From positions 24,960 to 88,959 of the forward strand of contig CAYZVS010000003.1 in assembly GCA_964482085.1 (NCBI GenBank): a stretch of 64,000 nucleotides of DNA, in the 5' to 3' direction. Every line of letters begins with the position of its first letter. The stretch's first letter is position 1. The notes under the pieces are model-generated. The model saw only the letters and a program-made list of their open reading frames with translations. It did not search any database and was not told the origin of the DNA. This document shows positions 40,110 through 48,737 of the stretch, in pieces. The DNA is from CAIXDN01 sp964482085 (GTDB lineage Bacteria; Patescibacteriota; Patescibacteriia; 2-12-FULL-60-25). Made by a program: the position numbers and the translations under genes.

Positions 40110-42170
40110 ATGAACAAGTCGGATGCAAAGGCGCGTATTGCAAAACTGCGCGAGGAGATCGCCAAATATCGGTATGAGATGCATGTGCTTGATCGTCTCT
40201 CGATAAGTGAGGCGGCTTTGGATTCACTCAAACACGAGTTGTATAAATTGGAAGAACAATTTCCGGATCTGATTACCAAAGATTCTCCGACGCAGCGTGT
40301 AGCAGGAAAGCCGGCGGAAGGCTTCAAGAAGGTTCAACACACTGCTCCGATGCTTTCTATCGAGGATGTTTTTTCACGGGAAGAAGCAGAGGCTTGGCTT
40401 GAGCGTTTAAAGAAGTTGGAACCTCGTGCAAAGGTAGATTTTTTTAGTGAGATTAAGATGGATGGGTTGGCGGTATCACTTGTGTATGAAGATGGAGAGT
40501 TTATTCAAGGTTCAACACGTGGTGATGGTCGTGTTGGAGAAGATGTTACGCAAAATTTGAGGACGATTGAAGCGATTCCATTAAAATTACGTCGAGCATC
40601 TGAAAAGGAAATTGAGCATTACTTGAAGCGCTTTCATGGACAGATTGATGTGAAACGTGTGCGTGAGGTTTTGACCTCACATAAAGGTCGTATTGAGATC
40701 CGAGGCGAGGCTTACATGACCAAGCATCAGTTGGCTGAGTTAAATAAACAACAGGCTAAGAAAGGGTTAGAGTTGTATGCAAATCCTCGAAATACGGCCG
40801 CTGGAACGATTCGACAGCTTGATTCTGCAATGGTCGCGGAGCGTCGTTTGTCGTTTTTTGGGTATGCGATGATTGGGGATTATGGGACGCGAACACATGA
40901 ACAGCTGCATGAATTAATCGCGCTGCTAGGCGTACCTCAGAATCCGTTGAATCAATTTTGTAAAAGTTTGGATGAAGTTGAGCAGATGCATGCCGAGATT
41001 TATAAGAAACGCGATAAGCTCGCGTATTGGTTGGATGGGATTGTTGTGAATGTGAATGATGATCGATTGTTTGAGACGTTAGGTGTTGTCGGGAAAACGC
41101 CACGTGGGATGATTGCTTGGAAATTTCCAGCAGAGCAGGGGACAACAAAATTGAGAGACATCGAGGTTTCTGTTGGACGAACGGGTGTTTTGACACCGGT
41201 TGCTTTGCTTGAAGCTGTTCAATTGCAGGGAACAACGGTTACGCATGCCTCGCTTCATAATGAAGATGAGATTGCACGACTTGGATTGAAAATCGGGGAT
41301 ACGGTTATCGTTGAGAAAGCTGGCGATATCATTCCTAAGATTATTAGGGTTTTACCGCAGCTTCGTACCGGTAAAGAAAAAGCATTTCATTTTCCTAAGA
41401 AATGTCCGATGTGCGGTTCGCTTGTTGAGCGCAAGGCAGGGGAGGTCGCGGTTGTTTGTTCAAATCGAAATTGTTTTGCACAGCAACTCGCTAAGTTGAT
41501 ACATCTTGTGAATGCGTTTGATATGCGTGGTCTTGGTGAGAAGATTGCTGAGCAGTTGATACAGAAAGGATTTGTTACAGAACCGGCTGATGTTTTTGAG
41601 CTGGAGCCGGGAGATTTTTTGGCGCTGGAAGGTTTTGCTGAAGTTTCAGCTAATAAGCTACATAAAGAAATACAGGATCATCGGGAGATTGATTTAGATC
41701 GATTTATCAACGGTCTTGGCATCAAGCATGTCGGTGAAGAGACGGCTCGTGATTTGGCGCAAGCGTTTCACTCGATCGAGAATTTGCGTGAAGCATCACT
41801 TGAAGAGTTTTCTGCTGTTGAGGGTATCGGTGATGTTGTTGGTGAATCGATTGTTGAGTGGATGAAGGATAAACAGAATGCAAAACAACTCGATAATCTT
41901 TTGAAGGTTGTTCATGTTCGACAAGTGAAGAGAGCGGCCAAGGGACCGTTTACAGGGACGAGTTGGGTGATTACAGGAACGCTTGAATCAATGTCACGTG
42001 ATGATGCGAAGGATAAAATTCGTGCGTTAGGAGGTGATATTAGCGAGTCGGTATCAAAGAAAACTTCTTTTGTGGTTGTGGGAGATAGTCCAGGATCGAA
42101 GTTTGATAAGGCGCAAAAACTAGGGGTGACGGTTTTAGAAGAGAAAGCGTTTCTAAAAAAGCTCTCCTAA
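40110..42170 (+). CDS. ligA: NAD+-dependent DNA ligase
   Basis: Encodes 686 aa, full length. Domain Ia is at the N-terminus, then the adenylation motif Lys-Met-Asp-Gly with nucleophile K116. The OB fold follows, then a zinc finger with Cys-Pro-Met-Cys (C432, C435) and Cys-Ser-Asn-Arg-Asn-Cys. Helix-hairpin-helix repeats come next, and a C-terminal BRCT domain (about 605-686) contains Gly-Thr-Ser-Trp-Val-Ile-Thr-Gly. It seals nicks in replication and repair. A strong terminator follows. Confidence 0.97.
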   Translation: MNKSDAKARIAKLREEIAKYRYEMHVLDRLSISEAALDSLKHELYKLEEQFPDLITKDSPTQRVAGKPAEGFKKVQHTAPMLSIEDVFSREEAEAWLERLKKLEPRAKVDFFSEIKMDGLAVSLVYEDGEFIQGSTRGDGRVGEDVTQNLRTIEAIPLKLRRASEKEIEHYLKRFHGQIDVKRVREVLTSHKGRIEIRGEAYMTKHQLAELNKQQAKKGLELYANPRNTAAGTIRQLDSAMVAERRLSFFGYAMIGDYGTRTHEQLHELIALLGVPQNPLNQFCKSLDEVEQMHAEIYKKRDKLAYWLDGIVVNVNDDRLFETLGVVGKTPRGMIAWKFPAEQGTTKLRDIEVSVGRTGVLTPVALLEAVQLQGTTVTHASLHNEDEIARLGLKIGDTVIVEKAGDIIPKIIRVLPQLRTGKEKAFHFPKKCPMCGSLVERKAGEVAVVCSNRNCFAQQLAKLIHLVNAFDMRGLGEKIAEQLIQKGFVTEPADVFELEPGDFLALEGFAEVSANKLHKEIQDHREIDLDRFINGLGIKHVGEETARDLAQAFHSIENLREASLEEFSAVEGIGDVVGESIVEWMKDKQNAKQLDNLLKVVHVRQVKRAAKGPFTGTSWVITGTLESMSRDDAKDKIRALGGDISESVSKKTSFVVVGDSPGSKFDKAQKLGVTVLEEKAFLKKLS

Positions 42171-42185
42171 GGGAGAGCTTTTTTT
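42155..42185. terminator. Terminator after ligA (bidirectional)
   Basis: The stem GCTCTCC/GGAGAGC is flanked by A6 and T7 tracts. It also faces the convergent gene whose stop is at 42188. Confidence 0.9.
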
Positions 42186-42187
42186 GT

Positions 42188-43273
42188 TTATTGAGCTGTT
42201 AAGACTTGAACCAATGGATCTGGCTCTGGTATTGCTTTGGGCTCTAGGAGACTCATGATTTCTTCTACTGTTTTCCACATGAATGGTGCAGTAACTGGTG
42301 TGCTACCGGCTGGAGCGATGTTGATTCCAACGGAGAACTTGTATGTGCGGATAGAGCTTGTTTTGCAGACATTGCGTTTTAAACGCGCATCGTAGGTGCA
42401 GGTCTGGGTTGGTTCCTGGATATTTCCGCCCAGCTCCATGCGATCTACGCGGTTTTTTGTTACGTTTAGGTTGATCGCCATGCCAATTTTTGCGAGGTTG
42501 GTTCTTAGTTCAACGTAACGCTTGTTCAGGGCTGTTAATTCTGTGCGATAATATTTGTCGCGTGGGAGAGCTTTGATTTCTGCTTGTTGAACCGCGTAGA
42601 TGAGCGATGGATTTACGCGGACACGAAGTCGCAAGATATCGTCACCAGATGCATTCTTCATGCGTTTCTCGATGCTGTTTACACGGAAGATCGGAAGTTT
42701 GCGGATGGCAGCCTGTTCTCCAAGATTCTGTGGTAGATCACGTGTGACGGCAGTAGATGATAACAGGGGTAGATCCTTAATGTCATTTACGCCATTTGGC
42801 ATATCGATACCAATCCAGGTTCCGACGAGTGGCGATAGATCTAGGCCAAGTGTGTCATGGGCAAAATCGAGAAGTGTTGCTGGCGCTTGGGAGAGATTAA
42901 AGTAGAGTTTTTTGTCTGTGATGATCCAATCGATAGCTACAGGTTGATCAAGATTGAATGATATTTCACTTCCGCTTTCTTTTCCGGAGATTGTAAATCG
43001 ATCAAGCGCAAGACGGCCCTCGCCGTTTTCTTTATCAAGAATTCTGCTTGAAATACGGATTTTTATTTGGCCGGTCATGCCGTCTTTGGGTTTGCCGATG
43101 ACACGCTCACCAATGTCCATGTTCATCTCAAAATCCATTTTGTAGCTTGTCATCCCGTCCATGGATTTGACGGCTTTATCGAGGAGCTGATCGGAAGTTG
43201 CGGCCATGGCACTCCAGGGGATGGCGATTGTAGCGAGGCTGATGGCGGCAAACCAGCGTTTGAATTGAGTCAT
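42188..43273 (-). CDS. Secreted protein, possibly LolA/LppX-like fold
   Basis: Encodes 361 aa from ATG 43273. A Sec signal peptide spans about 1-25 and ends Ala-Met-Ala-Ala. The mature N-terminus (Asp-Gln-Leu-Leu-Asp-Lys-Ala-Val-Lys-Ser-Met-Asp, then a Tyr-Lys-Met-Asp-Phe-Glu strand) resembles the curved beta-sheet start of LolA or LppX-type lipid-binding proteins. There are two Cys in a C-terminal Cys-Thr-Tyr-Asp segment. Function is unknown. The gene is monocistronic with a clear leaderless promoter and is divergent from gatC. Confidence 0.68.
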   Translation of the reverse strand: MTQFKRWFAAISLATIAIPWSAMAATSDQLLDKAVKSMDGMTSYKMDFEMNMDIGERVIGKPKDGMTGQIKIRISSRILDKENGEGRLALDRFTISGKESGSEISFNLDQPVAIDWIITDKKLYFNLSQAPATLLDFAHDTLGLDLSPLVGTWIGIDMPNGVNDIKDLPLLSSTAVTRDLPQNLGEQAAIRKLPIFRVNSIEKRMKNASGDDILRLRVRVNPSLIYAVQQAEIKALPRDKYYRTELTALNKRYVELRTNLAKIGMAINLNVTKNRVDRMELGGNIQEPTQTCTYDARLKRNVCKTSSIRTYKFSVGINIAPAGSTPVTAPFMWKTVEEIMSLLEPKAIPEPDPLVQVLTAQ

Positions 43274-43281
43274 ATGGCGGC

Positions 43282-43287
43282 AGTTTA
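43282..43287 (-). promoter_or_regulatory. -10 box TAAACT, leaderless start
   Basis: Read leftward, TAAACT at 43287-43282 ends 8 nt before ATG 43273. Confidence 0.58.
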
Positions 43288-43325
43288 GCAAGGGATCGTG
43301 TCTTTACCAAACGGGTCGTAAACGG

Positions 43326-43331
43326 TATTCT
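43326..43331 (+). promoter_or_regulatory. -10 box TATTCT before gatC
   Basis: TATTCT ends 8 nt before ATG 43340, divergent from the TAAACT box 40 bp away. Confidence 0.58.
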
Positions 43332-43339
43332 CATGCGGT

Positions 43340-43639
43340 ATGGCATTGACCCGAGAGGAGATTGTACGCTTGGCGGATTTATCCCGTCTTTCCCTTACGG
43401 AAGCGGAGATGAAGCGTATGGAAGACACGATTGATCGTGTTTTGACGTATGTTGGTCGTTTATCTGAGATTGACACCACCGGTATTCCTGAAACCGAGGG
43501 CGATTTGGAAGTCCGTTTACGTACGGATGTCGTGCAAGCGACTCCGGAATTAGAACGAACGGCTATTATTTCTAACTTTCCAGATAAGGTCGGTAACTCC
43601 TTGCGTGTTCCCGGTGTATTTGAAAAACCAAAAGGCTAG
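43340..43639 (+). CDS. gatC: Asp-tRNA(Asn)/Glu-tRNA(Gln) amidotransferase subunit C
   Basis: Encodes 99 aa, the usual GatC size. The N-terminal helix Leu-Thr-Arg-Glu-Glu-Ile-Val-Arg-Leu-Ala-Asp-Leu-Ser-Arg-Leu and the end Phe-Pro-Asp-Lys-Val-Gly-Asn-Ser-Leu-Arg-Val-Pro-Gly-Val are typical. GatC is the small linker subunit that wraps around GatA. It lies 2 nt upstream of gatA. Presence of tRNA-Gln in the window with this complex fits the indirect route to Gln-tRNA. Confidence 0.93.
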   Translation: MALTREEIVRLADLSRLSLTEAEMKRMEDTIDRVLTYVGRLSEIDTTGIPETEGDLEVRLRTDVVQATPELERTAIISNFPDKVGNSLRVPGVFEKPKG

Positions 43640-43641
43640 TT

Positions 43642-45069
43642 ATGGCACATCTTTTTGATCAGACGATTCGTTCTGCGGCAGATGGTCTAAAATCGGGAGC
43701 CTTCTCGTCGACGGAGTTAACCAAAGCCTATCTTTCCCAGATTCGCGGAATAGATCTTTCTATTCACGCATTTCTTGATGTGTTTGAAGGTACAGCACTG
43801 GATCAGGCGCATGCGTCGGATGAACGCCGTGCAACTGGAAAAACTCAGGGAGTTTTGGACGGAATTCCACTCGCAATCAAAGATAATATTTTAATACAAG
43901 ATCATCGTTCTACGGCTGGCTCGCAGATTCTGGCAAACTATCGTGCTCCGTATGATGCAACCGTTATTACCAAATTACGAAATGCTGGTTCCGTGTTTCT
44001 TGGGAAAACAAACATGGACGAGTTTGCGATGGGTTCATCGACCGAGCGATCTGCATTTGGTCCAACAAAGAATCCGCGTGATCCAGAACGAGTACCTGGT
44101 GGTTCATCTGGTGGAAGTGCTGCTGCCGTTGCGGCTGACATGGCGATTGCGTCCTTGGGTTCTGATACGGGTGGCTCTATTAGACAGCCAGCATCTTTTT
44201 GTGGAATTGTTGGTTTTAAGCCGAGCTATGGATCGGTTTCTCGTTCTGGTTTGATGGCGATGGCTTCTTCACTCGATCAAATCGGACCGATGACCAAAAC
44301 CGTTGAAGATGCAGCTGTCTTATTTGAGGCGATCCGAGGTGTGGATGTGCTAGATCAAACGACAAAAGATTTTGGTGAGGTGAAATATGAAACGCGTACT
44401 GATTTAAAGGGTGTGCGTATTGGCGTTCCGCGTCAGGCTTGGGGAAAAGGAATGACGGATGGTGTACGTGAAGATGCGGAAGCGGCATTGAAAACCATGG
44501 AAGAGGCTGGTGCAGAATTGGTTGATATTGATTTACCGTATGCAGATGAAGCTCTGGCCGTGTATTACGTTTTGATGCCGTGTGAAGTTTCTGCAAATTT
44601 GTCGCGTTTTGATGGGATGCGATTTGGTCAGCGTGAAACGAGGCCGACACTGCTTGAAACCTATCAACAGTCGAGAGGTGAGGGATTAGGGGAAGAAGTG
44701 CGCAGACGTGTCATGCTCGGCTCTTATGCGCTTTCAAAAGGCTACTATGATGCGTATTATCGCCAAGCAAGAAAAGTTCAGACCTTGATTAGACGAGCCT
44801 ATAGCGCCGCTTTTGAAAATGTTGATGTGATTGTGACGCCGACGGCTCCATCAACTGCTTTTAAGATCGGGGAGAAGTTATCCGATCCACTCGCGATGTA
44901 TTTGGAGGATGTTTACACCGTCGGAGCAAACGTAGCGGGAATTCCGGCGATCTCGGTTCCTTGTGGAACGGCTGAAGGCTTGCCTGTTGGAATTCAATTT
45001 CAGGGAAAGATGGGTGGTGATGGAGCCTTGCTTTCTATCGCGCGGGTTTTTGAACATGTGAATCTGTGA
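43642..45069 (+). CDS. gatA: Asp-tRNA(Asn)/Glu-tRNA(Gln) amidotransferase subunit A
   Basis: Encodes 475 aa. The amidase Ser-cisSer-Lys triad is visible at K80 (Ala-Ile-Lys-Asp-Asn), S155 (Gly-Gly-Ser-Ser-Gly-Gly) and S179 (Asp-Thr-Gly-Gly-Ser), matching the known GatA positions. It frees ammonia from glutamine for transamidation of mischarged tRNA. The stop overlaps the next ATG as TGATG. gatB is not in the window, so the complex is completed from another locus. Confidence 0.96.
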   Translation: MAHLFDQTIRSAADGLKSGAFSSTELTKAYLSQIRGIDLSIHAFLDVFEGTALDQAHASDERRATGKTQGVLDGIPLAIKDNILIQDHRSTAGSQILANYRAPYDATVITKLRNAGSVFLGKTNMDEFAMGSSTERSAFGPTKNPRDPERVPGGSSGGSAAAVAADMAIASLGSDTGGSIRQPASFCGIVGFKPSYGSVSRSGLMAMASSLDQIGPMTKTVEDAAVLFEAIRGVDVLDQTTKDFGEVKYETRTDLKGVRIGVPRQAWGKGMTDGVREDAEAALKTMEEAGAELVDIDLPYADEALAVYYVLMPCEVSANLSRFDGMRFGQRETRPTLLETYQQSRGEGLGEEVRRRVMLGSYALSKGYYDAYYRQARKVQTLIRRAYSAAFENVDVIVTPTAPSTAFKIGEKLSDPLAMYLEDVYTVGANVAGIPAISVPCGTAEGLPVGIQFQGKMGGDGALLSIARVFEHVNL

Positions 45070-45563
45070 TGTTATTTCAATTCGTTTTTGATCAGGGAAT
45101 TAGGAATACGGTTGCGCCGGGCGGAACAGTGAATTTTGGTTCCGTCTTAGGTATCGTCTTGCTTCTTATTGTCGTTACGTTGGTTCTGATTGTTGGTATC
45201 GCGACGGTTTTTCGTGCGTTGCGTCGACCGTCGCTTGAAGGACTTGATCCAAAACGATTGCGTGAAATGTGGGCGGAGATTGAGAAAACATCGGCTCATG
45301 GACTTATGGGAGCAAAACTCGCTGTTGTTGAAGGAGATAAATTGCTTGATACCGTTTTGCGCAAGATGCATTTTCCTGGTGAAACAATGGGGGAGCGTTT
45401 GAAGACGGCTGCATATAGGTATCCTCAAATTTCTCGTGTTTGGTCGGCGCATAAACTGCGTAATCAGTTGGTGCATGATGCGACGTTTGAAATCAGTATG
45501 CGTCAGGCAAAATCAGCGGTACGGGATTTTCATGAAGCGCTGAAAGTGTTGAACGTTTTTTAA
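45069..45563 (+). CDS. Membrane-anchored protein with HEPN-like motif
   Basis: Encodes 164 aa. One long hydrophobic helix at about 23-48 is followed by a cytoplasmic, helical domain of about 110 residues. Near residue 130 the sequence His-Lys-Leu-Arg-Asn-Gln-Leu-Val-His-Asp contains the R-x4-H pattern of HEPN domains, followed by a helix. HEPN proteins are often RNases or their inactive relatives, but this motif can occur by chance. It is coupled to gatA (TGATG) and 1 nt upstream of lgt. Function is unknown. Confidence 0.7.
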   Translation: MLFQFVFDQGIRNTVAPGGTVNFGSVLGIVLLLIVVTLVLIVGIATVFRALRRPSLEGLDPKRLREMWAEIEKTSAHGLMGAKLAVVEGDKLLDTVLRKMHFPGETMGERLKTAAYRYPQISRVWSAHKLRNQLVHDATFEISMRQAKSAVRDFHEALKVLNVF

Positions 45564-45564
45564 T

Positions 45565-46296
45565 ATGATTCCGTGGATTGAATCGACGATGATCGGACCG
45601 TTTCAGACTTGGGGAACACTTGTCGCTCTTGGGTATGCACTCGGTACATATATCGCCTGGCGTCGCGCTAAAGGAAAGGGATTGAATCCGTCGCATGTTC
45701 TGGATTTGGCTTTTTGGATTTTTATCGGTGCGTTTCTGGGAGCGCGTATTTTTCATGTTGCGTTTTACGATCCGATGCATTATTTGCAACAGCCTTGGGA
45801 TGCGATTGATCCGCGTAAACCGGGCTTTGCGATTTTTGGAGGATTTGTGGGTGGGGCACTTGTCTTTTTTTATTTTTGTCGCAGACATGCGCTCGATTGG
45901 GTGGCGTATGCAGACACGCTTGCGTGGGGGCTTCCTTGGGGTTGTGGGGTGGGACGCATTGGCTGTTTTTTGATCCATGATCATCCGGGGACGCTCACGC
46001 ATTCTTTACTCGGTGTAAAATATCCTGATGGAAGCGTTCGTCATGATCTTGGGTTGTATCTTTCCTTGATTGGGTTTGCGACGGGTTTGATATTTTTGTG
46101 GTTGAATCGCAAACAGCGTCAGCCTGGTTTTTGGTTGGGTACGTATATGATCATTGAAGGGATTACGCGGTTTTGTTTGGACTTCTTGCGTATCGTCGAT
46201 GCCCGATATTTTGGTCTGACTCCGACGCAGTACCTCACCGTACCTCTTTTTGCTGCAGGTATTTGGCTTGTTCTTCACAATCGTAAACGGGCATAG
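45565..46296 (+). CDS. lgt: Prolipoprotein diacylglyceryl transferase
   Basis: Encodes 243 aa with seven hydrophobic segments. The Lgt signature region near residue 130 reads Gly-Arg-Ile-Gly-Cys-Phe-Leu-Ile-His-Asp-His-Pro-Gly, matching the Gly-Arg-x-Gly-Asn-Phe consensus with Cys for Asn. The helix with Gly-Ala-Arg-Ile-Phe-His-Val is also typical. It attaches diacylglycerol to lipobox cysteines. Several lipoproteins are encoded in the window (18744, 23591, 56172). No signal peptidase II gene is seen here. Confidence 0.93.
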   Translation: MIPWIESTMIGPFQTWGTLVALGYALGTYIAWRRAKGKGLNPSHVLDLAFWIFIGAFLGARIFHVAFYDPMHYLQQPWDAIDPRKPGFAIFGGFVGGALVFFYFCRRHALDWVAYADTLAWGLPWGCGVGRIGCFLIHDHPGTLTHSLLGVKYPDGSVRHDLGLYLSLIGFATGLIFLWLNRKQRQPGFWLGTYMIIEGITRFCLDFLRIVDARYFGLTPTQYLTVPLFAAGIWLVLHNRKRA

Positions 46297-46298
46297 GG

Positions 46299-46304
46299 TA
46301 TACT
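46299..46304 (+). promoter_or_regulatory. -10 box TATACT before trxB
   Basis: TATACT ends 6 nt before ATG 46311. The predicted start of transcription coincides with the A of the start codon. Confidence 0.65.
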
Positions 46305-46310
46305 GTTGTC

Positions 46311-47225
46311 ATGTTTGATTGCATTGTTATTGGTGGAGGGCCGGCTGGAATGTCTGCATCCGTTTATTTGGCTCGTCAAAAGTTGAAATTTGCTATGTTT
46401 GCTGGCGATATTGGCGGGCAAGTCATTTGGTCGTCCGATGTTGAAAATTATTTAGGGATTCATGAGATTTCAGGCGTGAAACTCGTTCAAGCTTTTCAGA
46501 AGCATTTGGATGATTATCGTAAGGCGATGGAATTACATGAAGCTGAGAAAGTTGTACGGATTAGCAAAACGACAGGTGGTTTTTCCGTTCAAACGGATCG
46601 CGGAGCTTATCCGACGAAAACACTTCTTGTTGCCACGGGTGCAGATCATCGTAAGCTTGGCGTACCGGGAGAGGATCAATTCAATGTGAAAGGAATTACC
46701 TATTGCGCTACATGCGACGCACCGTTATTTTCAGGAAAAAAAGTGCATGTGATTGGTGGTGGAAATAGCGCTATGGATGCCGCGTTACTCTTAACGAATT
46801 ATGCGAGCGAGATTCATATCGTGATGATTAATTCGGAGCTTATGGGGGACGAGGTGATGAAACGTAAATGTTTATCGAATCCAAAGATTACGGTTCATCC
46901 ATCGACAAAAACCGTACGATTTGAGGGAGCTCAAACTCTTGCGTCGATTGTTCTTGCCGATAAAGACGGTAAAGAAAGCGTTGTTCCAACGGAGGGAGTG
47001 TTTATTGAGATCGGATTGGTTCCGCAATCACAATTTATCGATTTCGTTGCCAAGGATAAATCCGGACAGATTATTGTCGATGCAAATAATCGTACAAATG
47101 TTGATGGAATTTGGGCGGCGGGTGACGTGACCACGGTTTCATACAAGCAGATCGCCGTAGCCGTTGGGGAGGGCTCCAAAGCGGCTCTTGATATTATTCG
47201 ATACCTCCAATCTACGGAGGATTGA
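46311..47225 (+). CDS. trxB: Thioredoxin-disulfide reductase
   Basis: Encodes 304 aa. FAD-binding Gly-Gly-Gly-Pro-Ala-Gly-Met is at residues 8-14, the redox pair Cys-Ala-Thr-Cys at 132-135, NAD(P)-binding Gly-Gly-Gly-Asn-Ser-Ala near 149, and the C-terminal FAD motif Trp-Ala-Ala-Gly-Asp-Val-Thr near 271. It should reduce thioredoxin or the glutaredoxin-like protein. Two DsbA-like oxidoreductases lie downstream, giving a thiol-redox cluster. Confidence 0.93.
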   Translation: MFDCIVIGGGPAGMSASVYLARQKLKFAMFAGDIGGQVIWSSDVENYLGIHEISGVKLVQAFQKHLDDYRKAMELHEAEKVVRISKTTGGFSVQTDRGAYPTKTLLVATGADHRKLGVPGEDQFNVKGITYCATCDAPLFSGKKVHVIGGGNSAMDAALLLTNYASEIHIVMINSELMGDEVMKRKCLSNPKITVHPSTKTVRFEGAQTLASIVLADKDGKESVVPTEGVFIEIGLVPQSQFIDFVAKDKSGQIIVDANNRTNVDGIWAAGDVTTVSYKQIAVAVGEGSKAALDIIRYLQSTED

Positions 47226-47270
47226 GAGTGAAATAAAACGGTTGGCGTTGCGTATTAGGAGTAGTCATGC

Positions 47271-47276
47271 CATTCT
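47271..47276 (+). promoter_or_regulatory. -10-like CATTCT with upstream TGC
   Basis: TGCCATTCT ends 8 nt before ATG 47285; a weaker extended -10. Confidence 0.4.
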
Positions 47277-47284
47277 TTTAACCT

Positions 47285-47929
47285 ATGCAAGAAACCTCAA
47301 ACAAAGGATTGTTAGTCGGAATTGTGGTTATCTCGGCGCTCATTTTTGGAGGCTTGGTCTGGGCGATTGTTTCTGCCCCACCATCAACACCTCCATCAAG
47401 TGGCAGCATAACCTTTGATGATTCCGCTGATCCATTTATCGGACCAGAAGATGCAACGACGGTCGTTCATTTGTACAGTGACTTTCAATGCCCGGCTTGC
47501 CGCGCATCGGAAGGCTCCGTCAACTACGCGATCGAAAAATATAAGGATAAGGTCAAATTTGTTTGGAAAGATTTTCCACTTATGACCATTCATCCAAATG
47601 CAAGGATCGCCGCCAATGCCGGACGTTGTGCCCAGGATCAAGGCAAGTTTTGGGAAATGAAGATAAAGCTCTATGAAGGTCAGCTAAATTGGGAGGGAGG
47701 TCGCGATCCTTCTGCGGACTTTGAAGCTTATGCCGCACAACTTGGTTTAGACGCCGACCAATTTGCCACTTGCCTTAGCTCGAAAGCGGGCGATGCAAAG
47801 GTCATGGCTTCCTATCAAGAAGGTGTAAAGAATAGTGTCGACAGGACACCCACCGTTTTCATCGGGGACGAACGACGCTTTGGCATGACGCCCGCAGAAT
47901 GGGATCAAGCTCTGGCCAATCGTCCATAA
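47285..47929 (+). CDS. Membrane-anchored DsbA-family disulfide oxidoreductase (first of two)
   Basis: Encodes 214 aa. One N-terminal anchor (about 9-29) is followed by a Pro/Ser-rich linker and a thioredoxin fold with Cys-Pro-Ala-Cys at residues 69-72 and the cis-Pro loop Arg-Thr-Pro-Thr-Val-Phe-Ile-Gly near 192. The helical insertion is that of DsbA/BdbD-type proteins. It should introduce or shuffle disulfides in exported proteins, such as the cysteine-rich surface proteins in this window. It neighbours a second paralogue. Confidence 0.9.
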   Translation: MQETSNKGLLVGIVVISALIFGGLVWAIVSAPPSTPPSSGSITFDDSADPFIGPEDATTVVHLYSDFQCPACRASEGSVNYAIEKYKDKVKFVWKDFPLMTIHPNARIAANAGRCAQDQGKFWEMKIKLYEGQLNWEGGRDPSADFEAYAAQLGLDADQFATCLSSKAGDAKVMASYQEGVKNSVDRTPTVFIGDERRFGMTPAEWDQALANRP

Positions 47930-47954
47930 TACATGCTAATCTCTCATAAATTCT

Positions 47955-48689
47955 ATGAATCAAAGCTTTTTTGAAGGAGGTCCAAAGTCCATGTTTTTTA
48001 CCGGGTTATTTCTCGGTATCGCTATTTCTGCTGTTGTAGGCTTGGGGATAACTCTTAATCTTGTTTTGGGAGGTAATCCGCTTGCGTTTGGTGGTGGCAA
48101 TAATGCTTATGTGCCTGCGCCCGCTGCACAGGTTCCGTCTGCTGGAGCTCCAGTCGCCGCAGGTCCGTTGAAGGAGGTCGGTGCTAGCGATCATATTCAG
48201 GGAGCAAAAAACGCCAAGGTGACTCTAGTTGAATACTCGGATTTCCAGTGCCCGTTCTGTCAGCGTCACCTCCCAGCTGTGCAACAGGCACTCAAGGATT
48301 ATCCAAACGATGTACGCGTGGTCTATCGTCACTATCCGCTTTCCTTCCATCCAGAAGCGCAGAAATCTGCTGAAGCAGCAGAATGCGCAGCAAAACTTGG
48401 AGGAAACGATGCTTTTTGGAAGATGCACGATGAGTTGTTTGCTAATCAAGCAACGCTTAGCCGCTCATTGTATACAGAGCTCGCCAAGAAGTTGGGTTTG
48501 AATACAACCAACTTTGATAAATGCGTTGATAGCGGAGAAACGGCAGCTCGTATCACAAGCGACTTGAACGAGGGCACGAAGGCCGGTGTCGAGGGTACGC
48601 CTGCGACTTTCGTCAACGGCGCGCTTATCTCTGGCGCTGTTCCGTATAGCGAGTTGAAGGGAGCGATCGACGCGGCGCTCGCTCGATAA
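47955..48689 (+). CDS. Membrane-anchored DsbA-family disulfide oxidoreductase (second of two)
   Basis: Encodes 244 aa. The N-terminal helix is at about 13-38, followed by a Pro/Ala-rich linker with repeated Ala-Pro and a thioredoxin fold with Cys-Pro-Phe-Cys at 99-102. The cis-Pro loop is Gly-Thr-Pro-Ala-Thr-Phe-Val-Asn-Gly. It is a paralogue of the preceding gene with a different active-site dipeptide (Pro-Phe rather than Pro-Ala), so the two may differ in redox potential or direction. TGCTAATCT 12 nt upstream offers a separate promoter. Confidence 0.9.
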   Translation: MNQSFFEGGPKSMFFTGLFLGIAISAVVGLGITLNLVLGGNPLAFGGGNNAYVPAPAAQVPSAGAPVAAGPLKEVGASDHIQGAKNAKVTLVEYSDFQCPFCQRHLPAVQQALKDYPNDVRVVYRHYPLSFHPEAQKSAEAAECAAKLGGNDAFWKMHDELFANQATLSRSLYTELAKKLGLNTTNFDKCVDSGETAARITSDLNEGTKAGVEGTPATFVNGALISGAVPYSELKGAIDAALAR

Positions 48690-48700
48690 TCGATATAGAT

Positions 48701-48737
48701 AAAAAAAAGAATCCGCTTTTAGCGGATTCTTTTTTTA
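48701..48737. terminator. Bidirectional terminator
   Basis: The stem GAATCCGCT/AGCGGATTC with a short T loop is flanked by A8 and T7 tracts. It separates the DsbA gene from the convergent ZIP gene. Confidence 0.92.
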
